Part shown: positions 32,558 to 41,047 of the stretch, in pieces
Numbering within the stretch: the first letter of the stretch is position 1
Layout: each line of letters starts with the position of its first letter
Assembly (NCBI GenBank): GCA_009728235.1
Contig: WNZI01000023.1
Span: 1-46,238, forward strand
Direction: 5' to 3'
Length of the DNA stretch: 46,238 bases
From: Vibrio cholerae
Lineage (GTDB): Bacteria > Actinomycetota > Actinomycetes > Actinomycetales > Micrococcaceae
The notes under the pieces: model-generated
Databases searched by the model: none
The model's input: only the letters and a program-made list of their open reading frames with translations
Told to the model about the DNA's origin: nothing
Made by a program: the position numbers and the translations under genes

Positions 32558-34195
32558 TCAGTGGTCGGTCGCCTTCTCGGCTCCGACACCCGTCAGGGAG
32601 CGCACCTCCATCTCGGCCTGCTTCATCGGATCCTCCTGCGTGCGGGAGAGCACCGTGCCCAGCCAGCCGAGGAAGAACGCCAGCGGGATCGAGACGATAC
32701 CCGGGTTGCTGAGCGGGAAGAGGGAGAAGTCGGCGCCCTGGATCATCGACTTCTCGCCGCCGGAGACGACGGGCGAGAGGGCGATGAGCAGGATGGCCGA
32801 ACCGAGCCCGCCGTACATGCTCCAGACCGCGCCCTGGGTGTTGAACTTCTTCCAGAACAGCGAGTAGAGGATGGTCGGCAGGTTGGCGCTGGCCGCCACG
32901 GCGAAGGCGAGCGCCACGAGGAACGCGACGTTCTGTCCCTGCGCTCCGATGCCACCGGCGATCGACAGCAGACCGATCACGACGACGGTGCGACGCGCCA
33001 CCTTCACCTCGCCGTCGGGGTCCACCCTGTCCTTGCGGATGACGCTCGCGTAGATGTCGTGCGCGAACGACGCCGCGGCGGTGATGGTCAGGCCCGCGAC
33101 GACCGCGAGGATCGTGGCGAACGCGACGGCGGAGATCAGTCCGAGGAGGATGGACCCGCCCAGCTCGAAGGCCAGCAGCGGTGCAGCGGAGTTGACGCCT
33201 CCCGGTGCGGCCAGGATGCGCTCCGATCCGATCAGCGCACTGGCGCCGTAGCCCAGCACCAGGGTGAAGAGGTAGAACGCACCGATGAGCCAGATGGCCC
33301 AGACGACGGAACGTCGGGCTTCCTTCGCCGTCGGCACCGTGTAGAAGCGCATGAGCACGTGCGGCAGGGCCGCGGTACCCAGCACCAGTGCGAGCGCGAG
33401 GGACAGGAAGTCGAGTCGCGTGATGGCGCTGAGGCCGTACTGCAGGCCCGGGCTCGTGATCGCGGCATTGCCCGAGGTCTCGATGGCGGCACCCAGCAGG
33501 GTCGAGAGGTTGAAGCCGTGCAGCGCCAGGACCCAGATGGTCATGATGAACGCGCCCGCGATCAGCAGGCAGGCCTTGATGATCTGGACCCAGGTGGTAC
33601 CCTTCATCCCGCCGATCAGTACGTACATGATCATCAGGACGCCGACCACCGTGATGACCAGGGACTGGCCTAGGCGGTCGTTGATGCCCAGCAGGAGCGA
33701 GACGAGTCCGCCGGCTCCGGCCATCTGCGCGAGGAGGTAGAAGAAGCAGACCGCCAGGGTGGTGATGGCCGCCGCGATGCGCACGGGGCGCTGCTTGAGG
33801 CGGAAGGACAGGACGTCGGCCATGGTGAACTTGCCGGTGTTCCTCAGCAGTTCCGCGACCAGCAGGAGAGCCACGAGCCAGGCGACGAGGAAGCCGATCG
33901 AGTACAGGAATCCGTCGTAGCCGTTGATCGCGATGGCTCCGACGATGCCGAGGAAGGACGCCGCCGACAGGTAGTCACCGGCGATGGCGGTACCGTTCTG
34001 GCCACCCGTGAAGGAACGCCCTGCCGCGTAGTAGTCCGCAGCGGTCTTGTTGTTGCGGCTGGCCCGCAGCACGATCACGAGGGTGATCGCGACGAACAGG
34101 CCGAAGATGGCGATGTTGAGCAGCGGAGAGCCGACGGTCGTGACCTCGGCGGTCTGGAGCGGCACGCGGACGCCCGCACTGGTGATGGTGATCAT
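32558..34195 (-). CDS. actP: Cation/acetate symporter (ActP-like, SSS family)
   Basis: A 545-aa sodium:solute symporter with about 13 membrane helices. Seen: DYYAAGRSFTGGQNGTAIAG, DYLSAASFLGIVGAIAINGY, VLIGGMKGTTWVQIIKACLL, ALPHVLMRFYTVPTAKEARR and FAHDIYASVIRKDRVDPDGE. This is the ActP/acetate-permease branch, which moves acetate and related short acids. ATG overlaps the stop of the DUF485 gene (34192-34195), the usual yjcH-actP arrangement. No acs gene is adjacent here. Confidence 0.93.
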   Translation of the reverse strand: MITITSAGVRVPLQTAEVTTVGSPLLNIAIFGLFVAITLVIVLRASRNNKTAADYYAAGRSFTGGQNGTAIAGDYLSAASFLGIVGAIAINGYDGFLYSIGFLVAWLVALLLVAELLRNTGKFTMADVLSFRLKQRPVRIAAAITTLAVCFFYLLAQMAGAGGLVSLLLGINDRLGQSLVITVVGVLMIMYVLIGGMKGTTWVQIIKACLLIAGAFIMTIWVLALHGFNLSTLLGAAIETSGNAAITSPGLQYGLSAITRLDFLSLALALVLGTAALPHVLMRFYTVPTAKEARRSVVWAIWLIGAFYLFTLVLGYGASALIGSERILAAPGGVNSAAPLLAFELGGSILLGLISAVAFATILAVVAGLTITAAASFAHDIYASVIRKDRVDPDGEVKVARRTVVVIGLLSIAGGIGAQGQNVAFLVALAFAVAASANLPTILYSLFWKKFNTQGAVWSMYGGLGSAILLIALSPVVSGGEKSMIQGADFSLFPLSNPGIVSIPLAFFLGWLGTVLSRTQEDPMKQAEMEVRSLTGVGAEKATDH

Positions 34196-34575
34196 TTCTT
34201 GCCACCTGCTGGATCGATGAATACTTCGGGGGCGGCTTCCTCGAGCTCATGCCGGATCTTCGCGGCGATGGGGTCGAGTCGCTTGTTGGCATAGCTGACG
34301 TACCACATGGTGATGGCGAAGGTGCTGACGAACTGCAGCAGCCCCAGGATGATGCCGATGTTGATGTTGCCCCACACCGGCGTGGCCATGAAGTCGTGCG
34401 CGTAGTCCGCCAGCAGGACGTAGGCGAAGTACCAGAGCAGGAAGAACACTGCCATGGGGAAGACGAAGCTGCGGTGGCGCTTGCGCAGTTCCTTGAACTG
34501 CTCGGTCTGCTGGACTTCGGTGAAGTCGACGGCAGCACCGGAGCCGGGATCCGGCTCTACTGGGTGCGAACCCAT
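34192..34575 (-). CDS. DUF485 small membrane protein (YjcH-like symporter partner)
   Basis: A 127-aa protein with two membrane helices: FVFPMAVFFLLWYFAYVLLA and INIGIILGLLQFVSTFAITM. It shows the DUF485 pattern EQFKELRKRHRSFVFP and WYVSYANKRLDPIAAKIRHE. DUF485 proteins are always found with ActP-type symporters. ATG 34575 has a very strong AAAGGAGGAACC. It heads the operon and has a CRP-like site about 75 bp upstream. Confidence 0.92.
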   Translation of the reverse strand: MGSHPVEPDPGSGAAVDFTEVQQTEQFKELRKRHRSFVFPMAVFFLLWYFAYVLLADYAHDFMATPVWGNINIGIILGLLQFVSTFAITMWYVSYANKRLDPIAAKIRHELEEAAPEVFIDPAGGKK

Positions 34576-34789
34576 GGTTCCTCCTTTTTCTCGGGACGTC
34601 ACCCCGGCCGCCGTGGGGCAGCGTCGCCGCACAGGGGAGGCACGTCGGTGTGACTCCCATCACTGTGCGGGACGAGCCCTACGCTCACCAGCCGCACCGC
34701 GCGGCTGGTCGGTGAGCGCGCCGCCGGGTGCGGTGAACGGTCGTCCGGGGCGGCGAACGGCGGGAACGGGCGGCCGTTACGCTGGAACC
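34576..34789. other. Divergent intergenic region between actP operon and lytS-like kinase
   Basis: 214 bp without a gene. It holds a CRP-like site at 34649-34664 and, at its right end, TACGCT (34778-34783) six bases before the kinase ATG, a probable leaderless promoter. No inverted repeat of LytTR-type spacing stands out. Confidence 0.5.
34649..34664. promoter_or_regulatory. CRP/GlxR-type site upstream of the actP operon
   Basis: TGTGA CTCCCA TCACT, one base from the palindromic consensus TGTGA-N6-TCACA and the same motif as at 31907-31922. It lies 74 bp before the DUF485 start codon and 126 bp before the kinase. Confidence 0.55.
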
Positions 34790-35980
34790 ATGTTCAGCGC
34801 CGCCGTCGACACCGCCCTGGTGTGCGCCGTCGCCGTCATCACCCTCGCCGTCGTCGCCTCGCTCGGATTCCGTCTCTCCCGCTCCTACCGCGACCTCGGA
34901 TCCGACGCGGACCGGGCCACCTACGCGACCCTCCATACGGCCGCCCTCGCATCCGAACACCTGCGCGAAGGACTCACTGCGGCGGGTGCGGCGAAAGCCG
35001 CCCGGCATCTTCGCGGACTCCTGCGCTGCGACATCCTGATGATCAGTGACGATGCCGCCGTGCTGGCGTGGGACGGCGGGCGCGGCAGCGGGACCCCCGA
35101 CGTCATGCCGCTGGTCCGGCAGGTCCTCGAGAGCGGCCGGACCCGGATCGTGCGACGCCAGCGCCTCGACGCCGCGGGCCTGACGGACCTCGGCGAGCTC
35201 GTGCTGTCCCCCGTCCGCGTCGACGACAGGGTGGTCGGCACCGTCGGTGCATTCGCGGGTGACGTGAACGCAGGTCTCGTCAGGGCCACCAACGAACTCG
35301 CCGGCTGGGTCTCCACGCAGGTCGAACTCGCGGAGCTCGGTTCCTCCCGTCGGCTCCTCGCCGAGGCCGAGGTGCGGGCGCTGCGCGCACAGATCAGTCC
35401 GCACTTCATCTACAACTCGCTGAACGCCATCGCGTCCTTCATCAACACGGACCCGGCGCGTGCCCGCGAGCTCGTGGTCGAGTTCGCCGACTTCACGCGC
35501 TACTCGTTCCGCCGCCACGGTGATTTCACCACCGTGGCCGAGGAACTGCGCAGCATCGACCGCTATCTCCTGCTGGAGCGCGCACGCTTCGGCGACCGGC
35601 TCAAGGTCAGCCTCGAGATCGGGCCGGAGGTCCTCAGCACCGTGATCCCCTTCCTCAGCCTCCAGCCCCTCGTCGAGAACGCGGTGCGGCACGGGCTGGA
35701 CTCCAAGGACGGCGTCGGGAACATCACGATCACGGCCCACGACGTCGGTCCCTTCGCGGAGGTGACCATCGAGGACGACGGCGTCGGTATCGAGCCCGAC
35801 CACCTGCGCTCGGTCCTCGCCGGACACACGGAGGGAGTTCACGTGGGCCTGCGGAACGTGGACTCCCGCCTGCGCCAGGTGTACGGCGACGACTACGGGC
35901 TCGTCATCGACACGGCCCCCGGTGCGGGCACCCTCATCACCATGCGCGTCCCGAAGTCGCAACCCGACCATCAGGCGTGA
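34790..35980 (+). CDS. LytS/YehU-type sensor histidine kinase
   Basis: A 396-aa kinase with one N-terminal membrane helix (VCAVAVITLAVVASLGFRLS), a GAF-like sensing region (~40-185, with LLRCDILMISDDAAVLAWD and LVLSPVRVDDRVVGTVGAFA) and a His_kinase domain. The phosphoacceptor is in LRAQISPHFIYNSLNAIASF (motif PHFIYNSLN). The ATPase N-box is LQPLVENAVRHGL, and the G-box region includes DDGVGIEP and VHVGLRNVDSRLRQVYG. ATG 34790 is probably leaderless (TACGCT at -6). It is followed 19 bp later by its LytTR regulator. The soluble sensing domain suggests a cytoplasmic or membrane-proximal metabolite signal. Confidence 0.93.
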   Translation: MFSAAVDTALVCAVAVITLAVVASLGFRLSRSYRDLGSDADRATYATLHTAALASEHLREGLTAAGAAKAARHLRGLLRCDILMISDDAAVLAWDGGRGSGTPDVMPLVRQVLESGRTRIVRRQRLDAAGLTDLGELVLSPVRVDDRVVGTVGAFAGDVNAGLVRATNELAGWVSTQVELAELGSSRRLLAEAEVRALRAQISPHFIYNSLNAIASFINTDPARARELVVEFADFTRYSFRRHGDFTTVAEELRSIDRYLLLERARFGDRLKVSLEIGPEVLSTVIPFLSLQPLVENAVRHGLDSKDGVGNITITAHDVGPFAEVTIEDDGVGIEPDHLRSVLAGHTEGVHVGLRNVDSRLRQVYGDDYGLVIDTAPGAGTLITMRVPKSQPDHQA

Positions 35981-35999
35981 GACGCGTAACCTAGGACAC

Positions 36000-36719
36000 A
36001 TGGTCAACGTTGTCATCGCCGATGATGAGCTCCCCGCCGTCGAGGAGCTGGCCTTCCTGCTCGGCAAGGACGCCCGGATCGGCACCATCCACCGCGCGTC
36101 CAGCGGCGCCGAGGCCCTGCGGGCGCTGGAACAGCACAGTGTCGACGCCCTGTTCCTCGACATCCACATGCCGTCGTTGTCCGGCCTCGACATCGCCCGC
36201 GTGATCTCCCGCTTCAGCCGCCCGCCCGCCGTCGTCTTCGTCACGGCCGACGAGGACCGCGCCCTCGAGGCGTTCGAGCTGCGCGCCGTCGACTACCTCC
36301 TCAAGCCCGTCCGCACCGAGCGGCTCGCGGAGTCCGTGCGCCGGGTCTGCGAACTGATGGAGGGCTCGACGGCGGCACCGGAGGTCATCACGGTGGACCA
36401 GGGCGGCGTGAGCCGCATGATCCGGCGCGACGAGGTCCGCTACGTCCAGGCCCAGGGGGACTACGCGCGGCTGCACACCTCCGAGGCGAGCTACCTCATC
36501 CGCATCCCGCTCAACGACCTCGAGCGCCAGTGGGCCGAGGCCGGGTTCCTCCGCACGCACCGCTCCTACCTGGTGGCCATGGACCAGGTCCGCAAGGTCC
36601 GCATCGGGGCCGGCCGCGCCAGTCTCTTCGTTGGTGACGCCGAGTTACCGGTCAGCCGTCGGCACCTGCCGGACGTCCGCGAGAAGCTCGAGGCGACCCG
36701 GCTCCGTCCGAGCCACTGA
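36000..36719 (+). CDS. LytTR-family response regulator
   Basis: A 239-aa regulator. Receiver domain: VVIADDELPAVEELAFLLGK, phosphoacceptor in ALFLDIHMPSLSGLDIA, Lys in VDYLLKPVRTERLAE. LytTR DNA-binding domain (~140-235): RRDEVRYVQAQGDYARLHT, LERQWAEAGFLRTHRSYLVA and VGDAELPVSRRHLPDVREKL. ATG 36000 has AGGA upstream. It pairs with the preceding kinase and probably controls one or both flanking symporter operons, by analogy with BtsSR/YpdAB and MctSR-type systems. Confidence 0.94.
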   Translation: MVNVVIADDELPAVEELAFLLGKDARIGTIHRASSGAEALRALEQHSVDALFLDIHMPSLSGLDIARVISRFSRPPAVVFVTADEDRALEAFELRAVDYLLKPVRTERLAESVRRVCELMEGSTAAPEVITVDQGGVSRMIRRDEVRYVQAQGDYARLHTSEASYLIRIPLNDLERQWAEAGFLRTHRSYLVAMDQVRKVRIGAGRASLFVGDAELPVSRRHLPDVREKLEATRLRPSH

Positions 36720-36776
36720 TCCCGCGCCCGTGCATCCCTTTCCAGCCGACCCCCTGCCGTCCGGGCGGGCAGCAGC

Positions 36777-37163
36777 GTGACGCCCGATCAGGACGGCGCT
36801 CCCCGACGCGTCCGCGTCACCGCTCCCCGGACGGCGGCGCGCCGGGCGGGTGCGTCCTTCCCGGTGGCGCGCGAGATGGCCGAGCAGTCCGAGGTGGGCC
36901 AGCTGTTCGTGGCCTCCCTGATCAGGTCGCAGCTGCGCCTGGCGCTCGTGGTGGCCGGAGGGTTCCTGGTGATCCTCATCGGGATCCCGGTGCTGCTCGC
37001 CCTGTTCCCCGACATCAACACCGTGACGATCCTGACCGTACCCATCCCCTGGCTCCTGCTGGGACTCGGCATCTATCCCCTCGTGATCGGCTGCGCCGTG
37101 CTCTACGTGCGCAGTGCCTCCCGCAACGAACGGCGCTTCCAGGACCTCGTCCACGATGACTGA
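36777..37163 (+). CDS. Small two-helix membrane protein, divergent DUF485-like symporter partner
   Basis: A 128-aa protein with two hydrophobic segments (LRLALVVAGGFLVILIGIPV and TVPIPWLLLGLGIYPLVIGC) and a basic/acidic tail YVRSASRNERRFQDLVHDD. The size, two-helix layout, Tyr-Val-Arg exit and coupling to a symporter match DUF485, although sequence identity to the DUF485 at 34192-34575 is low. GTG 36777 is assumed and lacks a good ribosome-binding site; an internal ATG (MAEQSEVGQLF) is possible. It overlaps the next gene by 8 bp. Confidence 0.75.
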   Translation: MTPDQDGAPRRVRVTAPRTAARRAGASFPVAREMAEQSEVGQLFVASLIRSQLRLALVVAGGFLVILIGIPVLLALFPDINTVTILTVPIPWLLLGLGIYPLVIGCAVLYVRSASRNERRFQDLVHDD

Positions 37164-38655
37164 CGCCCTGCACGACGGCGCCCTGCAGCTGAGCCCCGCC
37201 GTCGGCTTCACCGCCCTCGTGCTCGTCGCCCTCAGTACCGTGCTCATCGGCATCTACGGACTGCGTATCTCGCGTACCACCGGCGACTTCTATGTCGCCT
37301 CGCGCACCGTGCGGCCGTGGTGGAACGCGTCGGCCATCGGCGGCGAGTACCTGTCCGCCGCGAGCTTCCTCGGCGTCGCGGGCCTCATCCTCATCTCGGG
37401 CGTCGACGCCCTCTGGTTCCCCATCGGCTACACCGCGGGCTACCTCATGCTCCTGCTGTTCGTCGCCGCTCCGCTCCGCCGGTCGGGGGCATACACCATC
37501 CCGGACTTCGCGCAGGCGAGACTGGATTCGCTCCTGGTGCGGCGGGTCACGAGCATGCTCGTCGTCGTCGTGGGCTGGCTCTACATCGTGCCGCAGCTGC
37601 ACGGCGCCGCCCTGACCGTGCGTATCACCACGGGCCTGCCGTCGTGGGTGGGGCCGCTGGCCGTCGTCGTCGTCGTGTGCCTCAGCGTCATGACGGGCGG
37701 GATGCGGTCGATCACCTTCGTGCAGGCTTTCCAGTACTGGCTCAAGCTGACGGCCCTCGCTGTCCCGGTGGTGTTCATCCTGTTCCGGCTGAGCGCCGAC
37801 GGCGGACCGATCACCGCGGGTGGCAGCGCCTTCACCGCCGACCTCAACACGACGGCGGACGCTTCCCTCTACGGCACCATCTCCCTCGTCATCGCCCTGC
37901 TGTTCGGCACCCTGGGCCTGCCGCACGTGCTCGTGCGTTTCTACACGAACCCGGACGGGGCGTCGGCCCGGCGGACCACGCTCATCGTCCTCGGTCTGCT
38001 CTCGGTGTTCTACCTGTTCCCCACGGTGTACGGCATCCTGGGCCGGATCCACACGCCCGAACTCGCTGCGGAGGGGACCGCGGACGCCACGGTCCTGCTC
38101 CTACCGGGCCGGATCTTCGACGGCGCCACGGGCGACCTGCTGTCCGCACTCGTCACGGCGGGCGCGTTCGCTGCGTTCCTCTCGACCACGAGCGGACTCG
38201 TGGTCTCGCTCGCCGGAGTGGTGAGTCAGGAGTTCTTCCAGGGGAGCGTGAAGGGCTTCCGGCGGGCCGCACTCCTGTCGGCACTCATTCCGCTCGTCTT
38301 CGCGCTGCTGACCGACAGCCTCGCACTCGCCGGCAGCGTCGGATCCGTCTTCGCCTTCACGGCGTCGACGATCTGCCCGCTGCTGCTGCTCGGCATCTGG
38401 TGGCGGGGGCTGACCGACGTCGGCGCCGTCGGGGGCATGCTGACCGGGGCCGTACTGTGCGGCGGGGCGATCGCTGCGACGGCCCTGCTGGGACCGGACG
38501 CCGGGGAGCGCTGGGTGTGGCTGGGGCAACCGGCACTCTGGACGGTCCCGACGGCCTTCGTCACCATGGTGCTCGTCTCGCGTGCTACGGCCGGGCGCAA
38601 GCCGGCGTCGACCTCGCGCGTCCTGGCCCGGCTGCACACACCCGAGGCGCGGTGA
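37156..38655 (+). CDS. Sodium:solute symporter (SSS family), second ActP-like paralogue
   Basis: A 499-aa transporter with about 13 helices. Seen: GLRISRTTGDFYVASRTVRP, NASAIGGEYLSAASFLGVAG, IVPQLHGAALTVRITTGLPS, MTGGMRSITFVQAFQYWLKL, LPHVLVRFYTNPDGASARRT and STTSGLVVSLAGVVSQEFFQ. It is clearly related to ActP, but shorter, especially at the ends. Likely substrates are short carboxylates such as acetate, pyruvate or propionate. ATG 37156 overlaps the small partner gene. It converges on the DivIVA-domain gene with only 21 bp between stops. Confidence 0.9.
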   Translation: MTDALHDGALQLSPAVGFTALVLVALSTVLIGIYGLRISRTTGDFYVASRTVRPWWNASAIGGEYLSAASFLGVAGLILISGVDALWFPIGYTAGYLMLLLFVAAPLRRSGAYTIPDFAQARLDSLLVRRVTSMLVVVVGWLYIVPQLHGAALTVRITTGLPSWVGPLAVVVVVCLSVMTGGMRSITFVQAFQYWLKLTALAVPVVFILFRLSADGGPITAGGSAFTADLNTTADASLYGTISLVIALLFGTLGLPHVLVRFYTNPDGASARRTTLIVLGLLSVFYLFPTVYGILGRIHTPELAAEGTADATVLLLPGRIFDGATGDLLSALVTAGAFAAFLSTTSGLVVSLAGVVSQEFFQGSVKGFRRAALLSALIPLVFALLTDSLALAGSVGSVFAFTASTICPLLLLGIWWRGLTDVGAVGGMLTGAVLCGGAIAATALLGPDAGERWVWLGQPALWTVPTAFVTMVLVSRATAGRKPASTSRVLARLHTPEAR

Positions 38656-38676
38656 CCGGAACACGACGGGCGGGCG

Positions 38677-39252
38677 TCAGTCGATACCCGCCATGAGCTC
38701 GACGACGCGGTCGAGGAACACGTCCACCTGGTTCTCCTCGTAGCCGTCGGCTCCCTGCGCCTCGCGGAAGACGGCCCGGCGGACGACGTCCACACTCATG
38801 GGGGCGTCGTGCTCGAGGTATTCCAGGAGCTGATCGCACAGATGATCGACGTCGCCGATGGAATAGCTGGAGCTCTTCTTCTTCGTGGGACGCCGGAAAC
38901 GCTCCCCCGGCGGACGGTGGAGGCGACGGCGGAGCACGGCGGCGGTGCGACCGATCTGGTGCAGCCAGGCATCCTCGCCCTGGGTGGCGATCAGGTGGTC
39001 GCGTTCCCGCTGGGCGAAGACGTCCTCCAGCCGGTCGAGCGCGGCGTCGACGGCCCTCGGCTCGTACCCGCCACGTCTGGGATCGAAGGCCATGGCACGG
39101 ACATCGTTGCTGGTGATGGACCTGTCGTGGTCCTCGGCGTTGTAGTACCCGCGGGCCTTCGTCAGGAACCGGTCGACCTGCCGTGTGTCGTAGCCGAACT
39201 CACGGCGCCCTACACGCGCGAAAGGGGAGCTGCCCGGGCGAGCCACGTCCAT
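38677..39252 (-). CDS. DivIVA-domain-containing protein
   Basis: A 191-aa protein with three copies of the short DivIVA-like motif: RREFGYDTRQVDRFLTKARG (~16-35), GGYEPRAVDAALDRLEDVFA (~61-80) and DGYEENQVDVFLDRVVELMA (~170-189). A basic linker (PTKKKSSSYS) separates the last from the rest. Such proteins sit beside cdsA/rlmN in Arthrobacter relatives; the exact role is unknown, but DivIVA motifs bind membranes or polar growth proteins. ATG 39252 follows AAGGA. It lies 79 bp after cdsA on the same strand. Confidence 0.85.
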   Translation of the reverse strand: MDVARPGSSPFARVGRREFGYDTRQVDRFLTKARGYYNAEDHDRSITSNDVRAMAFDPRRGGYEPRAVDAALDRLEDVFAQRERDHLIATQGEDAWLHQIGRTAAVLRRRLHRPPGERFRRPTKKKSSSYSIGDVDHLCDQLLEYLEHDAPMSVDVVRRAVFREAQGADGYEENQVDVFLDRVVELMAGID

Positions 39253-39331
39253 GGATGAAGTCCTTCTGCCGAAACCCTCGTGAGACCGTTCGGGAGCTTT
39301 CCAGCCCCGGGATTCGACCGCTGACCTGCGG

Positions 39332-40371
39332 TTACAGCAACCCCGGTACCAATGTAGCGGACAGCAGGTATGCCATCGGGGAGGCGAAGACGATGGAATC
39401 GAGACGGTCCATCACGCCTCCGTGGCCGGGCAGGATCGTGCCCATGTCCTTGACGCCGAGTTCGCGCTTGATCATCGATTCGGCGAGGTCGCCTGCGGTG
39501 GCGGAGGCGACGATCGCCACCGCCAGCGCGAGACCGAGCCAGAGCGGCTGATCGAGCAGGAAGACCGCACAGAGCCCTCCGACCACGAGCGCACCGCCGA
39601 TCGATCCGCCGAAGCCCTCCCACGATTTCTTGGGGCTGATTTTCGGCGCCATCGCGTGCTTCCCGAAGAACGCACCGATCAGGTACCCGAAGGTGTCGTT
39701 CGCGACCACCAGGAGCAGGAGCGTGGCGATGACGAGGAAGCCGCCCTCGGCGCGCATCAGCAGCATGGCGAAGCTCAGCATGAAGGGCACCCACAGGACG
39801 GTGAACGTCCCCGCCATCAGACTCTTGGCGCGTCGGGGGCCGGATCGACCGAGCGCCAGAGGAAGATCGCCGATACGGAGGCCACCGCCGCGACCGCGAG
39901 CCCCTCCGCTCCCCCGAGGTAGGCGGAGAAAGGAAGCACCAGGGTGCCGGCCATCGTGGGGACGAGCGGAACGTGGATACGGCGCAGCTCGAGCGCGCGG
40001 GAGATCTCCCACACCCCGACGGCGCAGAACAGCGTGACGATGCCCACGAAGACGATCGGGAAGAACAGCAGACCCACCAGGACCGGGATCAGGAGCCCGG
40101 CGCCGACGCCGATGGCCGCAGGCAGGTTGCGCCCGGCGCGTGACGGCGCACCCGGCTCCTTCCGTGGTCGGCGGCGCGGGAAGAGCCCGTGCCCGGACCC
40201 CCGGCCCGGTCGCGGGGCCCTCCGGGCGGCACCGGGCGGAGTCACGCCGGTACCGGGATCCGTGCCGTCGGGCTCGTCTCCCGCGACGACGACGGCGCGG
40301 GCATTGTCTGGTCCGACGGCGGGTGCCGAGCTGTTCTCGGCACCCTCGCCGGGAGGATCGGAGTCAGCCAT
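39332..40371 (-). CDS. cdsA: Phosphatidate cytidylyltransferase, frameshifted in this sequence
   Basis: Makes CDP-diacylglycerol from phosphatidate and CTP, at the head of phospholipid synthesis. About 346 aa after one correction. An N-terminal hydrophilic, Pro/Arg-rich stretch of ~80 residues is followed by about eight membrane helices. The family signature appears as KISPKKSWEGFGGSIGGALV, KRELGVKDMGTILPGHGGVM and DRLDSIVFASPMAYLL. The frame slips near 39825: SVDPAPDAP continues KSLMAGTFTVLWVPFM, one C missing in gcgcc-caag; as given the N-terminal frame stops at once. Its ATG touches the frr stop (TGATG). Essential in most bacteria, so a sequencing deletion is the likely cause. Confidence 0.92.
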
Positions 40372-40928
40372 CAGACCTCGAGCAGCTCAGCTTCCTTGCG
40401 CTTCAGCAGCTCGTCTATGAGGTCCACGCGTGACTTCGTGAGGGCATCGAGTTCCTTCTCGGCCCGTGAACCCTCGTCCTCGCCGGAGTCGCCGTCCTTG
40501 ACGGCCTTGTCGATGCCGTCCTTGGCCTTGCGGCGGACGTTGCGGATCGAGATCTTGGCGTCCTCCGCCTTCGTCCGCACCAGCTTCACGTATTCCTTGC
40601 GGCGCTCCTGCGTCAGCTCGGGCAGGACCACACGGATGACGTTACCGTCATTGGAGGGGTTCGCGCCGAGGTCGGAGTCGCGCAGCGCCTTCTCGATGTC
40701 GTTGAGGACACTGCGGTCGAACGGCGTGATGAGCAGCGTGCGGGCCTCGGGGTTCTGGAAGGACGCCAACTGCTGCAGCGGTGTCGGGGCACCGTAGTAC
40801 AGGACCACGACCTTCGAGAACATCGCCGCATTGGCACGTCCGGTCCTGACCGTCGCGAAATCGTCCTTTGCAACCTCCACGGCCTTGTCCATCTTGTCGG
40901 TGGCTTCCAGCAAGGTCTCTTCGATCAC
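40371..40928 (-). CDS. frr: Ribosome recycling factor
   Basis: Splits post-termination ribosomes with EF-G. The 185-aa product is full length: EATDKMDKAVEVAKDDFATV, RTGRANAAMFSKVVVLYYGA, TPLQQLASFQNPEARTLLIT and LTQERRKEYVKLVRTKAEDA, with the usual coiled-coil arms. GTG 40928 (VIEETLLEA) follows GAAGGAGACATT; the ORF is open 12 codons further without similarity. It is coupled to cdsA downstream. Confidence 0.96.
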   Translation of the reverse strand: MIEETLLEATDKMDKAVEVAKDDFATVRTGRANAAMFSKVVVLYYGAPTPLQQLASFQNPEARTLLITPFDRSVLNDIEKALRDSDLGANPSNDGNVIRVVLPELTQERRKEYVKLVRTKAEDAKISIRNVRRKAKDGIDKAVKDGDSGEDEGSRAEKELDALTKSRVDLIDELLKRKEAELLEV

Positions 40929-40979
40929 AATGTCTCCTTCGCTCCGCAGTCGGCTGCACGGCAACCGTTCCAGTGGTCA

Positions 40980-40985
40980 ATCCTA
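40980..40985 (-). promoter_or_regulatory. Candidate -10 element of frr
   Basis: TAGGAT on the minus strand, about 50 bp before the frr start, in the 119-bp gap after pyrH. No convincing -35 is seen. It would give frr-cdsA a promoter of its own. Confidence 0.35.
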
Positions 40986-41047
40986 GTTCAAGCCTGTCGG
41001 GGGGCCCGGCCGGTGGACGGCCGCGTTGCCCTCGCGGTGACGAGCGG

